Below, piece after piece: positions 1 to 6,062 of a stretch of DNA of 7,110 nucleotides (within the stretch, counting starts at the first letter, position 1; each line of letters opens with the position of its first letter). This stretch comes from CAYMYN01 sp964394665 (GTDB taxonomy: Bacteria > Planctomycetota > UBA1135 > GCA-002686595), in assembly GCA_964394665.1 (NCBI GenBank), contig CAYMYN010000075.1, forward strand, positions 1 through 7,110, read 5' to 3'. The position numbers and the translations under genes are program-made. The notes beneath the pieces were generated by a model. The model worked only from the letters and a program-made list of their open reading frames with translations, made no database searches and had not been told where the DNA came from.

Positions 1-592
1 CACGAAGCCCGCCAAGAGCACGAAGGCCAAGAGCGCCGCGAAGGCGGAGCCCGACCCCGAGGCGACGCCGGAGACCAGGACGACGCCTGCGAAGGGCACC
101 GGCTCTAAGCCCGCTGCGAAGGCGGCGAAGGAGTCCTCGAAGGCGAAGCGCGCTGCGACTCCCGAGCCCGTGGAGCCGGCCACGCCCACGAAGCCTGCCA
201 CGAGGACCGCGCCCTCATCGATGCCGCGCTCGAGGCCCGCGACGCCCGAGAAGCCCTGGCTGGCCCGAGTCTCCGACGCGACGCTCGCGGATGCTGCGCA
301 GGGCTTCCTGGCCGCGATCGAGGCGGAGGGTGCGTCCGAATCGACGATCTGCGGCTACAAGCGCGAGCTGGCCGTCGCGATGGCGCACTTCGGCGAGGGC
401 AAGCTGCTCGCGCTGATCCAGCCGCACGAGGTCCAGCGCTTCTACGAGTGCCCCGCCGTGATGGTCGCCCGCGACGGCAGCCCCAAGGCGACGCCCAGCT
501 ACGACCGCACCCGGCGCGTTCTGCGCCTGGCGCTCTGCTGGGCCCAGGAGCAGGGGCTGATCGAGTCCGCCCCGCTGCCCGACGCTGGCTGA
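1..592 (+). CDS. Integrase-type core-binding domain protein with histone H1-like basic tail (5' partial)
   Basis: The reading frame (codons from position 2) is open at the left edge, so the start lies outside the window. About 80 visible N-terminal residues are almost only Lys, Ala, Pro, Thr, Ser and Glu, resembling a histone H1/AlgP-like disordered tail that could bind DNA non-specifically. From about position 275 the protein becomes a globular helical domain (TLADAAQGFLAAIEAEG, then a TICGYKREL helix, then SYDRTRRVLRLALCWAQEQG). This matches the SAM-like N-terminal core-binding domain of tyrosine recombinases. The protein stops right after that domain (APLPDAG), with no catalytic Arg, His or Tyr motifs, and no catalytic domain follows in frame. 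A complete recombinase begins 95 bases downstream. It may be an accessory DNA-binding partner of that recombinase, or a recombinase that lost its catalytic half. Third codon positions are nearly all G or C, like the next gene. I recall similar standalone proteins from Planctomycetota, but could not check. The domain call is fairly secure; the role is not. Confidence 0.75.
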   Translation, partial: TKPAKSTKAKSAAKAEPDPEATPETRTTPAKGTGSKPAAKAAKESSKAKRAATPEPVEPATPTKPATRTAPSSMPRSRPATPEKPWLARVSDATLADAAQGFLAAIEAEGASESTICGYKRELAVAMAHFGEGKLLALIQPHEVQRFYECPAVMVARDGSPKATPSYDRTRRVLRLALCWAQEQGLIESAPLPDAG

Positions 593-615
593 CCTCCTCG
601 CCAACTGTCCCCTCG

Positions 616-650
616 GGCGCCCGGCCGGTCCCGAACGCCGGTCGGGCGTC
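616..650. other. Strong intergenic hairpin between the core-binding-domain gene and the recombinase gene
   Basis: Bases 616-628 pair with 638-650 over 13 bp (two G-U pairs) around a 9-base loop. The core is CGCCCGGCCGG against CCGGTCGGGCG. It starts 23 bases after the upstream stop codon and ends 22 bases before the Shine-Dalgarno sequence of the recombinase. The following bases are only tctctacct, a weak U-tract, so it is either a poor intrinsic terminator or a leader structure that separates or tunes expression of the two genes. The structure is directly visible; its function is inferred. Confidence 0.45.
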
Positions 651-687
651 TCTACCTCCAAGCTCTACTTCCGAGGAGGGGATCTCG

Positions 688-1569
688 ATGGAGATCGCCG
701 ATGCTCTTGAGCGCTACCTCGTCCAGCTCCGCGCCAACGGGCGCTCCCAGCACACGATCGACCAGGCGCGCCGTCACGTCCTCGCGCTTGCGCGCTGGGC
801 CGCGTGTGAGGGGCACGGCTGCGAGCTGGAGCGGCTCGACCACCAGAGCGTCGCGCAGTTCCTCGCGAGCGACGCGGCGCGCTTGACGCCCTACGGGCGC
901 CCGAAGAAGCCAGGCTCGCTGAACGCGATGCGCAGCTCGATCCGCGCCTTCCTGGCCTACTGCCACGCCGCTGGCTACCTGCGCGAGAACCCCGGCCGCC
1001 TGGTGCGCCGCGTGCGCTGCGGCCCCGGCCCGCCGCGGGCGCTCAGCACGGCCGAGCAGGAGCGGCTCGCGGCGGTCCTGGTCGCTGCCGACGGCCCCGA
1101 GGCGCGGCGCGACGAACTCCTGGCCCGCCTGCTGCTGGGGGCAGGCCTGCGCCTGGGCGAGGCCTTGGCCCTGGACGCCTCCGATGTCGATCTCGAGGCC
1201 GGCCAGCTCTGGCTGCGCGCGACCAAGAACGGCCACCCCGGGCGGGCCTTCTTGGCGCCCGTCCTGGTCGAGATGCTCCGCGAGCATGTCGAGGCTCAGG
1301 GCCCCGGCCCGCTGTTCCAGGCCCGCAGCGGAGCGCGCATCACGGCCCGCCACGCCCGCCGGCGCCTGGGGGCTGCCCTGGAGCGTGCTGGGGTTCGCCG
1401 GCCCGCCAGTCCGCACTCGCTGAGGCACAGCTTCGCCGCTGGCCTCCTGGCCCGCACGGGCGACCTCGCGCTGGTCCAGGCGGCGCTGCGGCACCGATCG
1501 ATCGCGGCGACGACGATCTACACGGTGGTCCAGGACGAGCGGCTGCGGGCGGTGGTGGGGGCGGGGTGA
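688..1569 (+). CDS. Tyrosine recombinase / phage-type integrase (XerC/D-like), complete
   Basis: A 293-residue site-specific recombinase that should cut and rejoin DNA through a 3'-phosphotyrosine, for integration and excision of an element. Residues 1-110 form the SAM-like core-binding domain (RSQHTIDQARRHVLALARW; SLNAMRSSIRAFLAYC). Residues about 118-290 form the catalytic domain with every expected residue: Arg155 (GAGLRLGEAL), Lys180 (ATKNG), His243 and Arg246 (HSLRHSFA), His269 (LRHRSIAATTIYT) and nucleophile Tyr278. The length is typical of a compact Xer-like enzyme with no N-terminal arm-binding domain. ATG 688 is chosen because GAGGAGGGG at 673-681 lies 6 bases upstream; the longer open frame from 448 overlaps the preceding gene and encodes arginine/proline-rich nonsense. 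The family is secure. Whether it serves a mobile element or acts as a host Xer enzyme is inferred from the replication and excisionase-like genes downstream, which favour a mobile element. Confidence 0.95.
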   Translation: MEIADALERYLVQLRANGRSQHTIDQARRHVLALARWAACEGHGCELERLDHQSVAQFLASDAARLTPYGRPKKPGSLNAMRSSIRAFLAYCHAAGYLRENPGRLVRRVRCGPGPPRALSTAEQERLAAVLVAADGPEARRDELLARLLLGAGLRLGEALALDASDVDLEAGQLWLRATKNGHPGRAFLAPVLVEMLREHVEAQGPGPLFQARSGARITARHARRRLGAALERAGVRRPASPHSLRHSFAAGLLARTGDLALVQAALRHRSIAATTIYTVVQDERLRAVVGAG

Positions 1570-1628
1570 TTGGAACCACGTACACCCCAAAGTAGGCTCC
1601 ACCCCGCCCCGGCACCCTCGCGCGGGGT
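1558..1628. other. Two competing hairpins at the end of the recombinase gene
   Basis: GGGGCGGGGT (1558-1567, overlapping the recombinase stop codon) is a perfect inverted repeat of ACCCCGCCCC (1601-1610). The first seven bases of that right arm, ACCCCGC at 1601-1607, can instead pair with GCGGGGT at 1622-1628 across a 14-base loop. The two stems exclude each other. No T-run follows, so this is not a classical intrinsic terminator. It could slow transcription or protect the 3' end, or it may simply reflect the very high GC content. Confidence 0.3.
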
Positions 1629-1644
1629 CGCCCTGAAACGCGAG

Positions 1645-1678
1645 CGACCGCTCAGATCCTGGCCCGGAGGAGCGGTCG
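1645..1678. repeat. 9-bp perfect inverted repeat upstream of the 1738 gene
   Basis: CGACCGCTC (1645-1653) and GAGCGGTCG (1670-1678) are exact reverse complements separated by 16 bases. The repeat sits 47 bases before the Shine-Dalgarno sequence of the 1738 gene, in the 168-base gap after the recombinase. It may be an operator or a leader hairpin for that gene. I see no convincing -35/-10 pair near it, so the function is open. Confidence 0.35.
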
Positions 1679-1737
1679 ACGCGGCTGGGCGCGAAAGACG
1701 TGAACCCTCAACGCGACCAGCGTCAGGAGGATGCGAC

Positions 1738-2619
1738 GTGGGGAAACGAAAAGCAACCCAGGTTCGCGAGGAAGAAGCGACCGAGAAGAGCAGCCCAATC
1801 CCCTCGGTCGCCGCCATAGGTTCTGGAGCGTTGCTCGCACTCGTCAAGGGCGATGTCGCCCGACCCCTCGTGGCCGTGATGGTCTCGCGTGAGGACGTCG
1901 AGCCCTGCGGGATGTTGCTATGCGTGGACGTGATGCTGGAGCCGGAGGAGCGGCTCGCTGGAGCGTGTATGAACGCTGGCGCCGCTCTGGTCCTTGCGAT
2001 CTGGGGCTCCGTGGCGGCGAGCCGAACGGGCAACGTATTCATGCATGGCGTTCTCCGCACTGAACTCCTGTCGCCCGCGTTCCAATCCGCCTGGCAAAGT
2101 GAATCGGTGATCACTCTCTTCCCGGACCTGTTCCTCATGCAGTACCGCGCGATCCTGCATGCGGCGAACGAAGAGATCGGCCGTCAACCCGGCGGCATCA
2201 CGGCGCGGGAGACGAGGACGGATGCGGTCGAGCGGCTACGAGCCTTGGAGGACTGGGCGACCGTCGCACAGTTGATGCGATCAGGGGGCGTGAGTTCAGC
2301 GCCGCTCCAGGTCCCTGCGTTCGTAGTACAGCAGGCCATCGATCTCGCGCGACTCGGAGAGCGGCTCTCCTACTTCGAGCGAGAGGCGGAAGGTCTTGTG
2401 GTGCCCAACTGGAATGAGCTCACGCCGCAAGCACGCACGAAGCTGATCAAGCGGCGTGCTCGCGAGGTTGACGGCGGCGTAAAGCCGGTTGCGGAGTCCG
2501 TTGCGGCGAGCTGCGTCCCACCGGTGAAGCCGGAAACTGTCCGAAGGTGGATCACACGCCAGAAGGATCCCGCCGACCTCGTCGGGGAGATCCTCGGCAT
2601 CCAGCGCGGCCGTACGTGA
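1738..2619 (+). CDS. Hypothetical protein with possible C-terminal helix-turn-helix
   Basis: A 293-residue protein whose family I do not recognise. I start it at GTG 1738 because AGGAGG at 1725-1730 lies 7 bases upstream. The frame extends back to a TTG at 1570 right after the recombinase, but that stretch is low-complexity Arg/Pro sequence without a ribosome site. Residues 1-22 are charged and probably disordered. Residues 25-140 are a mixed alpha/beta region with hydrophobic segments (GALLALVKG; RPLVAVMVS; CGMLLCVDVML; AGAALVLAIWGSVAAS) that look like buried strands and helices rather than clear membrane spans. Residues 160-245 are charged and helical. Residues about 247-275 (PVAESVAASCV, then KPETVRRWITRQ) resemble a helix-turn-helix with ETVRRWI as recognition helix, so DNA binding is possible but unproven. 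It stands alone between two non-coding gaps, and by eye uses more A/T at third positions than the recombinase, which hints at a separate origin. Confidence 0.8.
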   Translation: MGKRKATQVREEEATEKSSPIPSVAAIGSGALLALVKGDVARPLVAVMVSREDVEPCGMLLCVDVMLEPEERLAGACMNAGAALVLAIWGSVAASRTGNVFMHGVLRTELLSPAFQSAWQSESVITLFPDLFLMQYRAILHAANEEIGRQPGGITARETRTDAVERLRALEDWATVAQLMRSGGVSSAPLQVPAFVVQQAIDLARLGERLSYFEREAEGLVVPNWNELTPQARTKLIKRRAREVDGGVKPVAESVAASCVPPVKPETVRRWITRQKDPADLVGEILGIQRGRT

Positions 2620-2632
2620 GGGCGTCATGTGC

Positions 2633-2752
2633 CGTGGGACATGTGTCCCAAACGTGGCGCCCTTGCTGGTTCGCTGAACTGCGGGGAAGGGCTGTGAACG
2701 GCGATGCGGGGTGGTCGCAGCGAGACTGATCCCGTGGGACACTCGTGGGACA
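2633..2752. promoter_or_regulatory. Array of TGGGACA motifs: candidate operator or iteron-like sites
   Basis: CGTGGGACA occurs three times, at 2633-2641, 2733-2741 and 2744-2752. An inverted TGTCCCA lies at 2644-2650, making a 16-bp dyad TGGGACA-tg-TGTCCCA at 2635-2650. The two sites of each pair are offset by 11 bp, about one DNA turn, and the pairs begin exactly 100 bp apart. All lie in the non-coding gap between the 1738 gene and the HTH-led operon. This fits binding sites for a regulator or excisionase (the HTH protein encoded just downstream is the obvious candidate), or short iterons near a replication origin, since the primase-helicase gene is in the same operon. The repeats are seen directly; both roles are inferred. 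Confidence 0.55.
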
Positions 2753-2780
2753 TCGCGTCGGGCTTGGAAGGCGCCGTGCG

Positions 2781-2805
2781 GTCGGTATGCCGCCAGCATG
2801 CCGAC
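2781..2805 (+). promoter_or_regulatory. Hairpin enclosing the start codon of the HTH gene
   Basis: GTCGGTATGC (2781-2790) pairs with GCATGCCGAC (2796-2805) over 10 bp with one G-U pair and a 5-base loop (cgcca). The right arm contains the ATG at 2798. In RNA this would bury the start codon, and no Shine-Dalgarno sequence lies at the usual distance, so translation may be controlled or the transcript may start at or near the ATG. As DNA it is a near-palindrome that could also be an operator for the encoded protein. Confidence 0.4.
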
Positions 2806-3016
2806 AACAAAGACCCCCGGCGCCGACCTCGGCGATCATCTCCTCCGTGCTCGTGAGGCAGCCCAGGCTCTAGCGATCAGTGAACGCCAGGTCTGGAACC
2901 TGGCCCGCTCCGGCGAGCTCGAGGTCGTCCACCTTGGGCGCTCTGCTCGCTTCCGCGCCTCCCAGGTCCTGCGGCTGATCCAGGCCGGCGCCGACCCTCA
3001 GGGAGGCTCCCGGTGA
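2798..3016 (+). CDS. Small helix-turn-helix protein, excisionase/AlpA-like (HTH_17, MerR-like fold)
   Basis: A 72-residue DNA-binding protein. Residues 15-64 make a complete winged helix-turn-helix of the excisionase/AlpA type: LLRAREAAQALAIS (first helix and turn), SERQVWNLARSGEL (recognition helix), VVHLGRSARFRAS (wing with its usual GRSARFR pattern) and QVLRLIQAG (closing helix). Such proteins act as recombination directionality factors for tyrosine recombinases or as regulators of element operons, and both fit here. ATG 2798 is chosen because the domain begins soon after it. A GTG at 2711 in the same frame would add 29 residues encoded by the TGGGACA repeat region, without a ribosome site. 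The chosen start also lacks a clear Shine-Dalgarno sequence and lies in a hairpin, so the exact start is less sure than the gene. Its stop overlaps the next start as GTGA at 3013-3016, making it the first gene of the coupled run. Confidence 0.88.
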   Translation: MPTTKTPGADLGDHLLRAREAAQALAISERQVWNLARSGELEVVHLGRSARFRASQVLRLIQAGADPQGGSR

Positions 3017-3183
3017 GCCCCCCTAAGAAGGCGGCCCGCCGCTCTGGAGAAGCGCACGGGCCGGGAGTCGGGGTGGGTGCCGCCGACGGTGGAACTGTCG
3101 CCCACGGGCCCAACGGAGTCCAGTCCCAGTCGAGCTCGGACCGCTGTGCCGGTCTGCGCCCTAGGTGGAGGCCGTTCCGATGA
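3013..3183 (+). CDS. Small basic, glycine-rich hypothetical protein (56 aa), translationally coupled on both sides
   Basis: A short open frame that exactly fills the gap between the HTH gene and the primase-helicase gene. It starts at GTG 3013, overlapping the HTH stop as GTGA, with GGGAGG at 3001-3006 placed 6 bases upstream. Its stop TGA at 3181-3183 overlaps the next gene's ATG as ATGA. A good ribosome site plus 4-base overlaps at both ends argues strongly that it is translated. The product begins SPPKKAARRSGEA (basic), has a Gly/Ala/Val-rich middle (GPGVGVGAADGG), a Ser/Gln stretch, and an Arg-rich end (LRPRWRPFR) with a single Cys. I see no known domain, signal peptide or membrane segment. 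The basic ends suggest nucleic-acid contact or binding to the acidic primase-helicase, but that is a guess. It might alternatively serve mainly as a coupling cistron that carries ribosomes to the primase gene. Confidence 0.65.
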   Translation: MSPPKKAARRSGEAHGPGVGVGAADGGTVAHGPNGVQSQSSSDRCAGLRPRWRPFR

Positions 3184-6062
3184 GCGCCTCCTGGTCCAGT
3201 GCCTCGAAGCAGTCGCCTTGCCCGATCTGCGCAAAGACGAGTTGGTGCCGCATCTCGACCGATGGCGCCGTGACGTGCAACGTCGCGGATGCTCCGCTCG
3301 AGTGGAAGAAGGTCAAGCCGACCAGCGACGGGCGTGCTGTCTTCGTGCGCCGTGATGCTCCTAGTCGAGGTCGGCAGAAACCCATCAGCAAGAACAGGCC
3401 ATCGCAGGATGAGCCGACTTGCGACTGGTCGGCCGAACATGCGCGCCTTCGAGAACTGCTCACACCCGAACGACTTGATGCGCTCGCGACGACCCTCGGC
3501 GTTCGCTGCGATGCCCTCGCTGCGCTGGAGCCTGGCTGGGCCAGCGCGAGTGACCTGCGACGCCTGGCCGTTGGCTTTGCCGGTGATCAGGATCGTCCGC
3601 AGGAAGCCTACGCATTCCCCGAGCGCGATGGCGGCGGTCGCATTACCGGGATCGCGTTCCGCGCGCTCGACGGCTCGAAGGGCTTCGCCAAGGGCGCAAA
3701 GCGCGGGTTGACCATTCCGCTCGACCTGGATCTAGGCCGCCAACCCGTGCTGGTCGTCGAGGGGCCATCCGATGTAGCGGCCGCGCTCGTCTTGGGGCTC
3801 GCTGCCGTGGGGCGGCCGTCCAACTCGGGCGGGACCGACCAGATCGCGACGCTGCTCAAGGGGCGACACGTACTCGTTCTTGGCGAGAACGACAAGAAGG
3901 ACACCGGCGAATGGCCGGGGAAAGAGGGCGCCATCCGTGTAGCGGAGAAGCTGGCGGGCGCCTGGCGGGCGTCAGTGCCGTGGACGCTACCTCCGACGAA
4001 CGTGAAGGACCTTCGATGTGCGCTTCATGCGCTTGTCGAGGGTGGGCTGCAACTCGAGGACCGAAGCGCCACCGTGGCTGCGGGCGAAGACCTGCTGCGC
4101 TCGATGCAGTCGACCGCAGACCACATACAGCCGAAGCTGATGGTGCTGACCAAGAGGGGCAGCTACGGCAAGGTGGTCGCGACGCTAGCGGTAGGCGGGG
4201 ACGGCGACGACATCTCTGCCGACAGCATAGTGTTCGCCGAGCTCGTGAAGCTGGCCGACGGGGACGCACGAGACGGATGGATCGAGAAGGCGGTGGTCAG
4301 CGCCCAGGAGCGTGCGCCATGGCTCGGAGACAACGCGGAACCAACTATCCGCGAGCTGATCGAACGAGCCGCACGTGACTCTGTCGCGGATGCGCTGGGA
4401 AAGGACGAGCAAGTCCCTGGTACGGAAGCGGACGCGATCCTCGGGTCGGTAAGCGGTGCAGACGTCTTTCGCAGTGCCACTGATGGCCGTGCTTTCATGT
4501 CGGTCGAAGTAGAGGGCGTTACGAGGACGTTCCTGGTTCGCTCCCGCGCATGTCAGACTGCGGTGCGACGCGCCTACTACCGGATGACGGAACGCGCGCC
4601 GGGGGCAGAGGCTGTCCAGGCGGCCGTGAACATGCTGGAGGCGCGCGCGCTCTTCGATGGAGGCGTGCGAGTCGTTGGCGTGCGTTCCCTGGAAGGGCCC
4701 GACGGCAGCCTGTACCTGGACCTCGCCAACGATGCCGGCGAGTACGTGCACATACGCCCGGGTAGGTGGGAGATCCGCACTGCCTCCACTGAGGATCCGG
4801 TTCGGTTCTGGCAGCCCAAGGGCATCAACCCACTGCCGCGACCGAAACGTGGCGGATCACTCAGCTCGCTGCGCGAGTTGGTCAATGTGCAGGACGAGGA
4901 ATGGCCTCTGATCGTTGCGTGGCTCGTAGCGGCGCTGAGGCCTGGCCGTGCATTCACGGTCTTGATCATCTTCGGCGAGCACGGGTCGGGCAAGTCGACG
5001 GGGTCTCGCATGCTTCGGCGCATTATTGACCCCAATGTCGCGGAACTCCGTGCGAAACCGAGGGACGAGCGCGACCTTGCTATTGCCGCCCGGAACAGCC
5101 TCGTCGTTGCGTACGACAACCTCTCCGGGATCTCGATAGAGCTATCCGACGCTCTGGCACGGCTGGCAACGGGCGGGGGCTTTGGGACCCGTATGTTGCA
5201 CACCGACTCGGACGAGGAACTCTTCGACGCGACGAGGCCCATTCTCATCAACGGCATCGACTTGGCGGCGAATCGTGCCGACCTGCTGGACCGGGCGCTC
5301 CTGATCAGGCTCCAGGCGATACCGGATGAGGAGCGCCGTGACGAGGATTCGCTGTGGAACAGATTCGCTGAACTTCACCCACTGCTGCTTGGAGCCCTAC
5401 TTGATGCGCTGGCCGTCGCGTTGGAGCGATTACCGAATGTGAGGTTCAAGAAGTTGCCTCGAATGGCGACCTTCGCGCAGTTCGCCGTCGCGGCCGAGCC
5501 GGCGCTCGGGATCGAAGAAGGTGCATTCATGGCCGCGTACGAGGCGAACCGCCTGGACGCCGGTGGTCACGCGCTCGAAGGATCCCCGATCGCCTTGGCA
5601 GTCGAGGCACTCGTCGACGCACGTGGGGGATGCTGGGGCAAGGGGTCCATGTCGGAGCTGTTGACCGACCTCGAAGCGGTCACGAACGAGGCCACTACCC
5701 GTCGCAAGGACTGGCCGAGAAGTGTTCAGGCCCTGACCAACCTGCTGGGCCGTGACGCGCCGATCCTCCGCAAGCAGCGGGGCATCCTGTTCGAGCGCGG
5801 CAAGGGGACCGACTCCAAGCGCGAGCGCTGGGTGCGGTTGACCCGCGTGGTGCCGGACGAGGGGCAGGGCGAAACGGGACCCTCGTCCGACCCCTCGTCC
5901 GGCGCTTCCGACTCAGAAAACGGCCCTGGCGGCCCCTCTAGGGCATCCGAGGCCGAGTCCTCGGACGACCCGGACGTGCCGGACGAGGGTCCGCAGGCCT
6001 CGCAGGAAGACTTCTCCTCGGCGACGAGCGCCTCCGACGACGGCGAGGAGAGCTGGCTTTGA
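3180..6062 (+). CDS. Primase-helicase: zinc ribbon + TOPRIM + P-loop ATPase with acidic tail
   Basis: A 960-residue replication protein likely to prime and unwind DNA of the element. ATG 3180 is chosen because GGAGG at 3167-3171 lies 8 bases upstream and the start overlaps the preceding stop as ATGA; a GTG at 3165 would put the start inside that ribosome site. Domains in order: zinc ribbon of CHC2 type, Cys14, Cys17, Cys23 and Cys33 (CPIC then SWC then VTC); a DnaG/T7-like linker (YAFPERDGGGRITGIAFR, 144-161); TOPRIM about 188-285 with VVEGPSD (Glu194, Asp198) and a modified second motif GEND (Glu236, Asp238); a central region about 300-560 of no named domain; an AAA+/D5-like helicase about 565-720 with Walker A GEHGSGKST (599-607), Walker B LVVAYDN (641-647), sensor ILINGID (Asn691) and a likely arginine finger in DLLDR (Arg705); a probable winged helix about 802-889; and an acidic Ser/Asp/Pro tail (890-960). 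No archaeal-eukaryotic-type primase domain is visible, so any priming would rest on the TOPRIM part. The body uses more A/T-ending codons than the flanking genes. Confidence 0.92.
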   Translation: MSASWSSASKQSPCPICAKTSWCRISTDGAVTCNVADAPLEWKKVKPTSDGRAVFVRRDAPSRGRQKPISKNRPSQDEPTCDWSAEHARLRELLTPERLDALATTLGVRCDALAALEPGWASASDLRRLAVGFAGDQDRPQEAYAFPERDGGGRITGIAFRALDGSKGFAKGAKRGLTIPLDLDLGRQPVLVVEGPSDVAAALVLGLAAVGRPSNSGGTDQIATLLKGRHVLVLGENDKKDTGEWPGKEGAIRVAEKLAGAWRASVPWTLPPTNVKDLRCALHALVEGGLQLEDRSATVAAGEDLLRSMQSTADHIQPKLMVLTKRGSYGKVVATLAVGGDGDDISADSIVFAELVKLADGDARDGWIEKAVVSAQERAPWLGDNAEPTIRELIERAARDSVADALGKDEQVPGTEADAILGSVSGADVFRSATDGRAFMSVEVEGVTRTFLVRSRACQTAVRRAYYRMTERAPGAEAVQAAVNMLEARALFDGGVRVVGVRSLEGPDGSLYLDLANDAGEYVHIRPGRWEIRTASTEDPVRFWQPKGINPLPRPKRGGSLSSLRELVNVQDEEWPLIVAWLVAALRPGRAFTVLIIFGEHGSGKSTGSRMLRRIIDPNVAELRAKPRDERDLAIAARNSLVVAYDNLSGISIELSDALARLATGGGFGTRMLHTDSDEELFDATRPILINGIDLAANRADLLDRALLIRLQAIPDEERRDEDSLWNRFAELHPLLLGALLDALAVALERLPNVRFKKLPRMATFAQFAVAAEPALGIEEGAFMAAYEANRLDAGGHALEGSPIALAVEALVDARGGCWGKGSMSELLTDLEAVTNEATTRRKDWPRSVQALTNLLGRDAPILRKQRGILFERGKGTDSKRERWVRLTRVVPDEGQGETGPSSDPSSGASDSENGPGGPSRASEAESSDDPDVPDEGPQASQEDFSSATSASDDGEESWL
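5887..5902 (+). repeat. Left arm of a 16-bp long-range inverted repeat, in the primase-helicase tail
   Basis: CCGACCCCTCGTCCGG here is the exact reverse complement of 6341-6356, 438 bases further on. It encodes part of the acidic disordered tail. Shorter matches flank it at matching spacing (see the second arm and the findings), so it is the best-conserved block of a longer imperfect inverted similarity covering about 5855-6025. Confidence 0.6.

Noticed and set aside
448..687. In-frame upstream extension of the recombinase to a GTG at 448
   Set aside because: It overlaps the end of the preceding gene and encodes Arg/Pro-rich sequence with no family resemblance, while ATG 688 has a strong ribosome site and begins the core-binding domain.
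652..1602. 316-codon open frame on the minus strand
   Set aside because: It lies opposite the recombinase, whose catalytic motifs are intact. Long antisense frames are expected in DNA this rich in GC, and the product is compositionally odd with no domain.
1570..1737. TTG-started extension of the 1738 gene directly behind the recombinase stop
   Set aside because: The encoded stretch is low-complexity Arg/Pro sequence over hairpin-rich DNA, and GTG 1738 has AGGAGG at ideal spacing.
2663..2691. TTGCTG as a possible -35 box for the HTH operon
   Set aside because: No acceptable -10 hexamer lies 16-18 bases downstream, and promoter motifs of this organism are unknown.
2633..2752. Possible CRISPR-like array
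   Set aside because: The repeats are only 7-9 bp, unevenly spaced and partly inverted, with no spacer pattern and no cas genes; they fit protein-binding sites better.
2711..2797. GTG 2711 as start of the HTH gene
   Set aside because: The extra 29 residues would be encoded across the TGGGACA repeats and match nothing in small excisionase-type proteins; no ribosome site precedes it. It remains a minor possibility because ATG 2798 also lacks one.
3951..3971. Tandem 10-bp repeat CTGGCGGGCG with 11-bp period
   Set aside because: It lies inside the well-supported primase-helicase frame and is explained by Ala/Gly/Trp/Arg codons; no dyad or further copies were seen.
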